Origin: Candidatus Wallbacteria bacterium
GTDB taxonomy: Bacteria; Muiribacteriota; UBA6191; JACPRK01
Length of the DNA: 13,938 bases
Direction of reading: 5' to 3'
Assembly (NCBI GenBank): GCA_016199905.1
Contig: JACQFU010000081.1
Span: 1 to 13,938 of the forward strand
How positions within the stretch are numbered: the first letter of the stretch is position 1; every line of letters starts with the position of its first letter. The translations under genes and the position numbers were made by a program. Shown one piece after another: positions 7,233 to 13,938 of the stretch. The notes below the pieces were generated by a model. It was not told the DNA's origin. It made no database searches and saw only the letters and a list, made by a program, of their open reading frames with translations.

Positions 7233-9560
7233 CTAGTGCCGCCGGTGCACGAACTCTCCGTATTTTCTCATGAGCTGCTCGCGAGTCGCCGCGAGCTCGG
7301 CGGCGGCCAGGTCCGGGTCTTGCGCCACGAGCGCAAAGGGCAAGTAGTCGAGGCCGGATTGGCGAGTGCCGAAGAACTCGCCGGGCCCTCGCATTTCGAG
7401 GTCCTTCTCGGCCACCTGAAACCCGTCCGACGATTTTTCCAGCACGCGCATCCGCTCGCGCACGTCGCGCGAGCGCGAGGCCACCACCGGGTAAAAGGTC
7501 GAACGGTGGGCGCCGCGGCCGATGCGTCCGCGCAGCTGGTGCAGTTGCGCCAGGCCAAATCTCTCGGCGTTCAGGACGGCCATCACGGTGGCGTTGGGGA
7601 TGTCGACGCCTACCTCGACCACGGTCGTCGCGACGAGCACGTCGGCCGCACCCTGCCGCATCTTCTCCATGACCTGCGCTTTCACGGCGCCGGGCATCCT
7701 GCCGTGCAGCAGCTCGATACGCGCGCCCGGCAGCCATCGAGAGCGAACTTCTTCGAAGGTCGCCTCGGCAGCCTCGGCCTCGAGCTTTTCGGACTCTTCG
7801 ACCAGCGGACATACGACGTAGGCCTGGCGTCCCAGCGACACCGCGGCGGCGATCTCGGCGTAGACGTCCGCGATCTTCTCGATCGGCAGCGCGCGAGTTC
7901 GGATGGGCTGGCGGCCCGGCGGCATCTCGTCCAGCACGGACAGATCGAGATCGCCGTAGAGCGTCAAGGCGAGCGTGCGCGGTATCGGCGTAGCGGTCAT
8001 CACCAGCAGGTTGGGGTTGTCACCCTTGAGCTTGAGGCGAGCGCGCTGATGGACGCCGAAGCGATGTTGCTCATCGATCACCACGAGACCAAGCCGGGCG
8101 AACTGCACGTCGCCTTCGAACAGTGCGTGGGTGCCGACGGCCAGCGCGCTGGCGCCGGAGGCGATCGCTTCGAGCGAAGCGCGGCGCTCTCGTGTGCCCT
8201 GGCTGCCGACGAGCAGCTCTACGCCGACGCCGAGGTCGGCGCACAGGCGGCGGACGGAGAGGAAGTGCTGGCCGGCGAGGATCTCGGTGGGGGCCATCAA
8301 GGCGCCTTGCCAGCCGCTGCCGGCCGTGGCGACCAGGGCCGCCAGTGCGACGGCAGTCTTTCCGGAGCCGACGTCGCCTTGCACCAGACGGGCCATCGCT
8401 TGGGGCTGGCGCAGGTCAGACAGGATGTCGGCGACCGCTCGTTCTTGCGCGCCGGTGAGGCGGAAGGGAAGCCGGCTCCAGAGTCGACTCAAAAGACCCG
8501 CCGCATCTTCGCACTGCACGCCCGCGCGGGCGTCTCGGAATAGATGACGCTTCACGGCGACCGCCAGCTCCAGGAAGAACAACTCCCCGAAGCGCAGCCG
8601 CTCCAGGGCGTCGTCGAGAACTGCTTGCGACGGCGGGTTGTGGATGGCCCCAAGAGACTCGAACACTCCGGGGAATCCTAGACGTTGGCGAAGCTCTTCC
8701 GGCAGGTCCTCCCGCACCTGTCCTTCGGCCGCCTGCAGCGCTTCCCGGGCCATTCGCCGCACGCCGCGCTGAAACAGTCCAGCAGTCAACGGATAAATCG
8801 GCACCAATCGAGCCGACGGGATCGCCGGCGGCCGCAGGAACTCGATCTCGGCCGATTGCAGTTGCCGGCGGGCGTCGCGCTGCCGTACCGCGCCGTGGAA
8901 CGAGGCCACCACGCCCGGCTTCAGCTTCTGCGCAAGCCACGGCTGGTTGAACCAGACAGCCTCGACCTGGCCGCTCTCATCGACCAGCACGGCTTCCAGC
9001 CGCTCCTTGCGCGGGCCGAAGGGGACGCGAGCCGCGCTGGAAACGCGGGCCACGATCGTCGCGTCCCTGGCCGTCTCGAGCGCCGCGATCGGCGTGACCA
9101 CGCTGCGGTCTTCGTGCCGCTCCGGCAGGTGCCACACCAGGTCCTCCACGGTGCGCACTCCCAGACGCGCCAGCAGCTTGGCCGTCTGTTCCTTGATGCC
9201 GCGCAACGACGTGACGGGGCAGTTGAGAGTGAGGGGGCCCACGGGGGGAGGTCGGACCGAGGCTTTCTTGGGCTCCGGAACGTCGACTCGCGGCTCGGAG
9301 TTTTCGGCCGAGCTCAGAATTCGCTCCAGCCGGTCGATCCATTCGGGACGTTCGGCGGTCGGGACGGCGCCATAACGCGCGAGCAGGCGGGCGGCAGGAT
9401 GAGTCAGGGCCGGCTCGGGGGCCGGCGGACCGCTCCAGTCCTCGACGCTTGGCGCGAGCTTGCCCAGTCCGCCGAAGACGGCGCGATTGCGATAACCGCC
9501 GGCCCGCTCCAAGGCCGCGACCTTTCGCAGGAACGCCAGCAGCTCTTCCCGGGTGCGCAT
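7233..9560 (-). CDS. recG: ATP-dependent DNA helicase RecG
   Basis: A superfamily 2 helicase that remodels stalled forks and branch-migrates Holliday junctions. At 775 residues it is longer than the usual roughly 690, because of an N-terminal extension of about 105 residues before the wedge/OB domain (from about 112, CPVTSLRGIKEQTAKLLARLG). Helicase motifs are intact: motif I GDVGSGKT (395-402), Ia APTEILAGQH (423-432), motif II DEQH (496-499), motif III TATPIPRT (522-529), motif V VATTVVEVGVDIPNAT (643-658) and motif VI QLHQLRGRIGR (672-682), then the RecG C-terminus with DLEMRGPGEFFGTRQSG (720-736). ATG at 9560 follows a 19-base gap after the DUF4870-like gene; the GAGGG before it is almost touching the ATG, an unusually short spacing. 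The identification is secure; the exact start is less so. Confidence 0.97.
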   Translation of the reverse strand: MRTREELLAFLRKVAALERAGGYRNRAVFGGLGKLAPSVEDWSGPPAPEPALTHPAARLLARYGAVPTAERPEWIDRLERILSSAENSEPRVDVPEPKKASVRPPPVGPLTLNCPVTSLRGIKEQTAKLLARLGVRTVEDLVWHLPERHEDRSVVTPIAALETARDATIVARVSSAARVPFGPRKERLEAVLVDESGQVEAVWFNQPWLAQKLKPGVVASFHGAVRQRDARRQLQSAEIEFLRPPAIPSARLVPIYPLTAGLFQRGVRRMAREALQAAEGQVREDLPEELRQRLGFPGVFESLGAIHNPPSQAVLDDALERLRFGELFFLELAVAVKRHLFRDARAGVQCEDAAGLLSRLWSRLPFRLTGAQERAVADILSDLRQPQAMARLVQGDVGSGKTAVALAALVATAGSGWQGALMAPTEILAGQHFLSVRRLCADLGVGVELLVGSQGTRERRASLEAIASGASALAVGTHALFEGDVQFARLGLVVIDEQHRFGVHQRARLKLKGDNPNLLVMTATPIPRTLALTLYGDLDLSVLDEMPPGRQPIRTRALPIEKIADVYAEIAAAVSLGRQAYVVCPLVEESEKLEAEAAEATFEEVRSRWLPGARIELLHGRMPGAVKAQVMEKMRQGAADVLVATTVVEVGVDIPNATVMAVLNAERFGLAQLHQLRGRIGRGAHRSTFYPVVASRSRDVRERMRVLEKSSDGFQVAEKDLEMRGPGEFFGTRQSGLDYLPFALVAQDPDLAAAELAATREQLMRKYGEFVHRRH

Positions 9561-9561
9561 G

Positions 9562-9576
9562 CCCTCATTATGAGGG
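9562..9576 (-). repeat. Short inverted repeat immediately before the recG start
   Basis: CCCTCAT and ATGAGGG are perfect 7-base arms separated by one base, ending one base before the recG ATG and overlapping its putative ribosome site. A one-base loop cannot fold fully in RNA, so if functional it is more likely an operator-like palindrome in DNA. Chance is a realistic alternative. Confidence 0.3.
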
Positions 9577-9579
9577 AGA

Positions 9580-9933
9580 TCAGGGCGCCAGCGTGCGCAG
9601 CCGATCGGCCATGGTCCCGATCAGCGGGATCTTCCACGTGCGGTGCGCCAGCGCCATCCGGGCCGCCAGAGCCGCCGCGCCGGTCAGCGCCAGCAGAGCC
9701 AGCGCCATCAGGCCCACGCCCACCTGAGGAATGAAGGCCGCCATGCAAGCCACGATCTCCGCCAGGAACAGAACTGTCCCTTGCCTGCCATGAGCGCGCG
9801 CGAACTCGCTGTCGCTGCGGCTCAACGTCGGAAGCAGGCACAGCACAGGCACATAACTGCAGACCGCCAGGAAGACTTCCTGCGAGTCGAGCCCTTCGTC
9901 GGGGCCGCGATCGACCAGAGTCCGGCTTGTCAC
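9580..9933 (-). CDS. Small membrane protein, DUF4870/Tic20-like
   Basis: A 117-residue integral membrane protein. Hydrophobic segments lie at about 21-38 (FLAVCSYVPVLCLLPTLS), 53-73 and 74-95, separated by the polar stretch RSDSEFARAHGRQGTVLF (39-56). That stretch resembles the DUF4870/Tic20-like signature, in which a DSEFVRFHAKQG-type loop sits between helices. The family has no firmly known biochemical role in bacteria, so no function is assigned. GTG at 9933 is preferred: it overlaps the TGA stop of the upstream 761-residue secreted protein (GTGA), and an AGCTGAG element just before it could act as ribosome site. A longer reading from 9969 would add basic residues encoded inside the upstream gene and is rejected. 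The coupling suggests that the two products are made in fixed proportion and may act together in the envelope. Family call is moderate. Confidence 0.7.
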   Translation of the reverse strand: MTSRTLVDRGPDEGLDSQEVFLAVCSYVPVLCLLPTLSRSDSEFARAHGRQGTVLFLAEIVACMAAFIPQVGVGLMALALLALTGAAALAARMALAHRTWKIPLIGTMADRLRTLAP

Positions 9934-12215
9934 CTCAGCTCGTCCAGCGCGACCTTGGCCTCGAACCACGCCTTCTTGTCGAGGTAGTTGTTGACGATCT
10001 CGACGAGCCGGTAGACGTTCGAATCGGTCACGCTCATCCAGTAACCGTAGCCGTTGGCGCCGCTCTGATAGCCCCGCGCCATCCGCTGCTGGAACCAGTG
10101 GAACTGGACCTTGAGGTCTTCGAGCTTCGACTGGTCGGCAAAGTCCTTCTTCTGGGCTGCCGCGAGCAGGGCGCGCGCGTCGGAGAGTTGCTGGTTGGTC
10201 CAGAGGTTCTCGACCTTGAGCCGGATCGTCGGCGCGTCCTTGGCAATGGAGTCGCGGAACTCCTTCAGGTCGAAGTGGGTCGGGCTCGGATCGCGCACGA
10301 CGTTCAACTTCTTCAATGCGTCCCCGAGATCGGCGTCCTCCACGGTCTTCAGATGGCCGTCATAGCCCTGAAGCTGCTTGGCTACCAACATCGTGCCCAG
10401 TACGGCCTCGCGGGCCTTCGTGGTCGCTGCCCTGAGGCTCGGCTCCTTGTCCACGTCGATGCCGCCCGTGGCCGCGTCGGCGTAGATCTGGGCCAACTGG
10501 GTGGGCCAGATGTTGAAGACGTTGCCCGTGCGGTCCGACGAGTCCCAGGAGAAGTACGATTTGGAGAGCACGGTCAACTCGGCTTCCCGCGGGTCGGTCG
10601 TCCAGAAGTACCCGCTGTACCAGTGACGGTCCGCGGTCCAGGCCTTCTCGACCCGCCGCTCGACCTCCTTGAGCTTGGTGTCCACGCCTTCGTCGAACGA
10701 CTTGAGGGCCGTGGCGACCTTACCCAGAAGATCCGGGTTCGCCTTGGCTGCCGCGCTCGGCTCCGACGAGGTCGCCGTGGTGTCGGCGGGAGCCGCAGGG
10801 CCTGCGGCCGTCGAAGACGTCGCTGCGGGCGCGTCGGGCACCGGCAGATCGCCCGTCGCATTGCGACGCGCGAGCACCGGCGCATCCGTCGGAGCCGCGG
10901 GTCCCGATTTGTAGATGCCGTTCGGATTGGAGCCGCCGCCGGTCACCTGATCGAGCAGTTTGAGGAACGACTTCAGCGACTGCAGGTGGGTCTGGAACTT
11001 CAGCTCCGCCTGTTCCCGCAGCCCGGCGTTCGTCTGCGCCATCAGGAACTTCTTCTCGGCCATCTGGTAGGCCACGTAGTCCTCGCGCGCCTTCTGCAGC
11101 GCCTTCTTGACTTCAGGCGAGAACTCTTTTCCGGCCTTGGCATTCTTCTGGTCGAAGTCCGCGATGACCTTCACGTACTTGTTGTAGTCTTCGGCCGGAA
11201 TCGCGTCGCGGCCGGCCTTGGCCATGAAGAGCGTGACGAGCTGGTTGCTCTCGAGCCCCTTGCGCTTGGTCTCGTCCTCCATCTTCTTGACGGCGTCCTG
11301 CACGTCGGTCAGCTTCGCGTTCTTGCCGCCGGCCTTGCGGATCGACTCGAGCAGATCGTCGAAGGGCTTCTGCAGAGACGGATCCATCCGGGCGGCGTCG
11401 TTCAACTGGGAGACCTTTTCCTGGAGATCCGGGTCTTGCAGCTGCTCGATGAACTTCTGGATCTCGTTGTCGCGCGTGACGTCGCGGGCGCGCACGGCGT
11501 CCCGAGCCGTGTTGCCGACGATGCTCTCGGGTGAGAGCGGATTTCCGTCCATCCCGTCCTTCAGGCGGCGGCGCTGCTCTTCCTCGAAGGTGTTCGCCGT
11601 GAAGCTCGGGTCCGGAGCGCCAGGGCCGTTGCGCCCGCCGGAAACGCGCTGGCGCGCGGTCGACAGCTTCTGCTTCTGCGCGATGAGGGCCCGGCGCTGG
11701 GCTTCGTAGTCATACAGCGCACGCTGAATCGCCTGCGACTCGCTGCTGCCTCGCGAGGTCTCGAGCAGCCCTTGATACGAGCGGATATCGGACTCCAGCT
11801 CTCGCAAGTCCAGGTCGATCCGCATCATCTCGGCCTCGATCTGGCGGGTCTGCGGATCGCTCGAGCGTGAGGCCGTGGCCGACTGACGGCGGGCCGTGTC
11901 GTCGTTGAACTGGGGAGGGCGGTTGCGGCGCTCCGAGGTGTTGAGCCCGTCGAAGCCGGGACCCGTATCCAGCGGGGCGGCCGGGTTGCCGCCGGAGCGG
12001 TCGCGGGTATCGCCGCCGGGATTACCGCCAGGCTCGCCGGTCGGATCCTCGAAATTGAACTGGTCTCCGCTGCCGCGCGTGTCGTCGCCGCCGTTGCCGG
12101 GAGGCGTGGCGATGTCAATCTCCGTCGGGTCGGCTGTCTGGGCCGGCAGCTGGACTGCCAGTCCGGACAGGAGACCTAAGCTCAGAGCAAGGGCAACGGA
12201 ATTGAACCGGTTCAC
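9930..12215 (-). CDS. Large secreted helical protein of unknown family
   Basis: I do not recognise this 761-residue protein. It has a signal peptide (MNRFNSVALALSLGLLSGLAVQ, cleavage near residue 26). Residues 30-125 are low-complexity, rich in Gly, Asp, Asn, Pro and Arg (repeated GGNPGGD-like pieces). Residues 124-192 are a likely coiled coil, 248-425 a long charged helical region, and 430-495 an Ala/Pro/Ser/Thr linker. The C-terminal domain (496-761) is helical and Trp/Tyr-rich, with HWYSGYFWTTDPREAEL at 531-547 and YGYWMSVTDSNVYRLVEIVN at 723-742. There is no transmembrane segment after the signal, so it is probably periplasmic or exported. The GTG start at 12215 is supported by AGGAG six bases upstream. 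The following membrane protein overlaps its stop. A scaffold or envelope structural role is a guess from composition only. Confidence 0.85.
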   Translation of the reverse strand: MNRFNSVALALSLGLLSGLAVQLPAQTADPTEIDIATPPGNGGDDTRGSGDQFNFEDPTGEPGGNPGGDTRDRSGGNPAAPLDTGPGFDGLNTSERRNRPPQFNDDTARRQSATASRSSDPQTRQIEAEMMRIDLDLRELESDIRSYQGLLETSRGSSESQAIQRALYDYEAQRRALIAQKQKLSTARQRVSGGRNGPGAPDPSFTANTFEEEQRRRLKDGMDGNPLSPESIVGNTARDAVRARDVTRDNEIQKFIEQLQDPDLQEKVSQLNDAARMDPSLQKPFDDLLESIRKAGGKNAKLTDVQDAVKKMEDETKRKGLESNQLVTLFMAKAGRDAIPAEDYNKYVKVIADFDQKNAKAGKEFSPEVKKALQKAREDYVAYQMAEKKFLMAQTNAGLREQAELKFQTHLQSLKSFLKLLDQVTGGGSNPNGIYKSGPAAPTDAPVLARRNATGDLPVPDAPAATSSTAAGPAAPADTTATSSEPSAAAKANPDLLGKVATALKSFDEGVDTKLKEVERRVEKAWTADRHWYSGYFWTTDPREAELTVLSKSYFSWDSSDRTGNVFNIWPTQLAQIYADAATGGIDVDKEPSLRAATTKAREAVLGTMLVAKQLQGYDGHLKTVEDADLGDALKKLNVVRDPSPTHFDLKEFRDSIAKDAPTIRLKVENLWTNQQLSDARALLAAAQKKDFADQSKLEDLKVQFHWFQQRMARGYQSGANGYGYWMSVTDSNVYRLVEIVNNYLDKKAWFEAKVALDELR

Positions 12216-12221
12216 GGATAG

Positions 12222-12226
12222 CTCCT
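12222..12226 (-). promoter_or_regulatory. Shine-Dalgarno deciding the GTG start of the 761-residue protein
   Basis: AGGAG lies six bases before GTG at 12215, the best-spaced ribosome site in the window. It is preceded by an A-rich leader (CACCAAAAAAGAAGAACC) in the 74-base gap after the upstream gene. No convincing -35/-10 pair is visible in that gap, although a promoter here would be plausible. Confidence 0.75.
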
Positions 12227-12289
12227 CTCGGTTCTTCTTTTTTGGTGAGAGATAGACCCTCTTACACTACGAACCCGGAGGCCGGAAAG

Positions 12290-13231
12290 TTACGGTCCCA
12301 CAACCATGACAGACGCATCGGGACCTGTCGAAGATAGAAACCAGACTCGCCCATCGGATGCGGTTGCCGACCCGGGCGGCGGCGGCAAGTCCTGCGCCTG
12401 CTCCAGTGCAAAGACGGCCTCGGCCTTTACCTTGCCCGTTGCGTCGAACCAGCGCAGGCAGGCGCCGGAGGGCGGCCCGCTTTCGCCCAGGTAGTGGTGG
12501 ACGACCCAGCCGCCCCCGGGCGCCGAGCCGATGAGCCGACAAGATGCAGCCCTGGCCCCCCCGGCGTGCGCCAAAACAAGCGCGTCATAGCTGCCGCGCG
12601 TGCCTTTCAACCGCCAGGAACCGTCCGGGTTATCGGCGATCAGCATGTGTCCGCCGCCAGGCGTCGGCCAGGGTGTCAGGCCAACGCGTTTCTCCGCCGC
12701 CAGGATCTTGCCTTCGAGGGAGACCGTCACGTCCATTCGAAGTCCCGGATCCCAAACGGCCAATCCACCCTCCGCAACGGCCACGATCGACGGCATCTGC
12801 AAGAACGGGATGCCGCCGGGCGAAATGCCAATCCAGCTCGGTTCGCCGCTCGAGAGCGACAGCCGAGTGATGAGCTGCGTGTCGGGTGCCGCCAGGTAGA
12901 GGGCCCCGCCGGCGACCGCGGCCGAGCTAACCAGATTGGCCTGCCCGCCCGGTCCGCGACTCGCATAGCCTAGCGGGCTGCCGGCCTTGCCATCCACGCC
13001 CACGGGCAATACCCGGAAGCCTGCCCGGTCGACGACGTAAGCCGTGCGACCCGAGGGATCGCAGGCGATCGGCGACGCTCCGTGAACTGCGAGGTCGCGA
13101 GCCGGCGTGAGCTTTACGATCGCCACCGGCACCGGCAGAGGCCGGGGAGCTGCAGTCTCAGCCGAAGCGAGAGCGGCAAGCAAGGCAGAGCACGCGAAAG
13201 CCAGTCGGTATTCCCGGCAAGAGCACCCCAA
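12290..13231 (-). CDS. Secreted beta-propeller-like protein, function unknown
   Basis: A 313-residue protein from TTG at 13231. The N-terminus (MGCSCREYRLAFACSALLAALASAETA) reads as a signal peptide cleaved near residue 24. The mature part is a run of short beta-rich repeats with Asp/Gly turns: SPIACDPSGRTAYVVDRAGF (53-72), GGALYLAAPDTQLITRLSL (108-126), GGLAVWDPGLRMDVTVSLEG (155-174), GGHMLIADNPDGSW (193-206) and ASDGRVWFLSSTGPD (291-305). This is the pattern of NHL/YVTN-like propellers, with roughly five or six blades. No catalytic motif is seen, so a binding or sensing role outside the cytoplasm is the most that can be inferred. The start is uncertain: TTG has no good ribosome site, while an AGGGG element sits just after the upstream stop. 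The gene follows the LytM-like gene by 38 bases. Confidence 0.65.
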   Translation of the reverse strand: MGCSCREYRLAFACSALLAALASAETAAPRPLPVPVAIVKLTPARDLAVHGASPIACDPSGRTAYVVDRAGFRVLPVGVDGKAGSPLGYASRGPGGQANLVSSAAVAGGALYLAAPDTQLITRLSLSSGEPSWIGISPGGIPFLQMPSIVAVAEGGLAVWDPGLRMDVTVSLEGKILAAEKRVGLTPWPTPGGGHMLIADNPDGSWRLKGTRGSYDALVLAHAGGARAASCRLIGSAPGGGWVVHHYLGESGPPSGACLRWFDATGKVKAEAVFALEQAQDLPPPPGSATASDGRVWFLSSTGPDASVMVVGP

Positions 13232-13269
13232 AGCCGAGGGCAGTGGGCCCGTAGCCCGGAGCCATCCCC

Positions 13270-13938
13270 TCAGAACGTGTCACCTTTTTGGGCGGTGCCG
13301 GCGAGAAGCTTGGCCGGATCGTAGCAACGGCCCTGACGCTGAATCTGGAGGAAGAGAGTCGGTTCGTCCCGTCCTTGCCCCTTCGCAACGTGGCCCAGGA
13401 TCGTGTTCGATTCGATGCTCATGCCAGGCTTCAAGCCGTTGACGTCGGCCAAGTTGCCATACTCGACGACGAAGGGCTGGCCGTTGGCATCGCGGTAGCG
13501 CACCCGTACCAAGAACCCCAGGTTGCGGTCCATGCCCGCGTCCTCGACGATGCCGTTGCCGAAGCTCACGACGGGTTTGCCCGCGATGTCGTAAAGCGGC
13601 CGCCGATCGGGCCCCATGACGCTGGCGACCAGGATGCCGCCCTCGCCGTTGAACGGACGCGAGACCCGACCGTGAACGGGCGGGATGGGCCGGTTCGGAT
13701 CGCCGGAGATGCGATCGAAGAGCACTTCGGCGTTGGCGACCCAGACGGCGTTCTCGGGATCGCTCTTGTCCATCTGCAGGTCGAGGGTGCGATAGACCTC
13801 TTCGCGCGCCTTGTCGAGCAGCTTGCTCTTCTGCTCCTCGTCACGGGTGTTCTGGGACGCCGAGTAGTAGATGTAGGCCAGGTAATAGCGTAGCTTCGCT
13901 CGGCGCGGCTGCTTCTCCACCATCTGACCGACGATGCG
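13270..13938 (-). CDS. Degenerate M23/LytM-like protein (5' end beyond window)
   Basis: Only the last 222 residues are present; the frame is open to the right edge, so an internal Met at 13923 is not the start. Residues 10-75 of the fragment are helical, with possible TPR-like character (LRYYLAYIYYSASQ, KAREEVYRTLDL). Residues 88-212 follow an M23 (lysostaphin/LytM) fold pattern: VHGRVSRPFNGEGGI, LYDIAGKPVVS (115-125), YGNLADVNGLKPGMSI (160-175), TILGHV (179-184), PTLFLQIQ (193-200) and DPAKLL. Active M23 enzymes coordinate zinc through an HxxxD motif and a C-terminal HxH. Here only the Asp (Asp117) is visible, and the HLHFE-type strand has become TLFLQIQ. By analogy with EnvC or NlpD this may regulate an amidase rather than cut peptidoglycan. 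Location outside the cytoplasm is inferred, since the signal peptide is not in view. Confidence 0.75.
   Translation of the reverse strand, partial: RIVGQMVEKQPRRAKLRYYLAYIYYSASQNTRDEEQKSKLLDKAREEVYRTLDLQMDKSDPENAVWVANAEVLFDRISGDPNRPIPPVHGRVSRPFNGEGGILVASVMGPDRRPLYDIAGKPVVSFGNGIVEDAGMDRNLGFLVRVRYRDANGQPFVVEYGNLADVNGLKPGMSIESNTILGHVAKGQGRDEPTLFLQIQRQGRCYDPAKLLAGTAQKGDTF

Noticed and set aside
7207..7812. Upstream extension of the rsmD frame
   Set aside because: It runs inside recG; the RsmD family N-terminus MRIVSGKYGSRHL begins at 7206.
7236..8543. 435-codon open frame on the plus strand
   Set aside because: Antisense to the helicase motifs of recG.
9927..11534. 535-codon open frame on the plus strand
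   Set aside because: Leu/Val/Arg-rich antisense shadow of the secreted 761-residue protein, without motif or separate ribosome site.
12216..12289. Promoter or terminator between the propeller-like gene and the 761-residue protein gene
   Set aside because: No -35/-10 pair with normal spacing and no stem followed by a T-run could be found.
13170..13231. Lipobox in the propeller-like protein (Cys14)
   Set aside because: The residues before the Cys (LAFAC) do not fit the L-A/S-G/A-C pattern, so a standard signal peptide is preferred.
13158..13265. 35-residue ORF starting with ATG just after the LytM-like gene
   Set aside because: It overlaps the signal-peptide region of the propeller-like protein in another frame and its AGGGG is too close to the ATG; a frameshift joining the two frames is possible but nothing shows it.
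1..13938. tRNA, rRNA, CRISPR, insertion sequence or attachment site
   Set aside because: No repeat-spacer pattern, transposase motif, terminal inverted repeat pair or tRNA-like cloverleaf was noticed on either strand by eye.

Overview
The window is a GC-rich stretch of bacterial chromosome in which every supported gene lies on the minus strand. Read in transcription order (high to low coordinates), there are nine protein genes: the 3' part of a catalytically degenerate M23/LytM-like protein, a secreted propeller-like protein, a large secreted helical protein of unknown family, a small DUF4870-like membrane protein, recG, rsmD, a large membrane protein joining a degenerate transglutaminase-like domain to a GT-C glycosyltransferase core, a metallo-beta-lactamase/cyclic-nucleotide-binding protein, and the 5' part of a PAS-PAS sensor histidine kinase. 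No intergenic gap exceeds about 75 bases. I see no RNA gene, insertion sequence, CRISPR array or canonical terminator.

The layout has three blocks. Envelope block (9580-13938): the LytM-like protein, the propeller-like protein, the 761-residue exported protein and the small membrane protein, all exported or membrane-bound. Housekeeping block (6634-9560): recG and rsmD, the most securely identified genes. Membrane and signalling block (1-6637): the glycosyltransferase, which starts inside the rsmD stop codon, then a probable cyclic-nucleotide phosphodiesterase carrying its own cyclic-nucleotide sensor domain, then the histidine kinase. Two junctions are GTGA overlaps (rsmD to glycosyltransferase, and the 761-residue protein to the DUF4870-like protein), which suggests translational coupling. 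By my start assignments, six of the eight starts visible in the window are GTG or TTG.

The organism looks like a GC-rich Gram-negative-type bacterium. The family mix (PAS_4-type kinase, MBL-cNMP fusion, secreted low-complexity proteins, N-terminally extended RecG) would suit Acidobacteriota or a neighbouring phylum, but this is a low-confidence inference with no marker gene behind it. I find no clear new defence or mobile system. The most unusual items are the transglutaminase-like/GT-C fusion with its lost catalytic residues, the unrecognised 761-residue secreted protein with its coupled membrane partner, the LytM-like protein lacking metal-binding histidines, and the self-sensing phosphodiesterase next to a histidine kinase.
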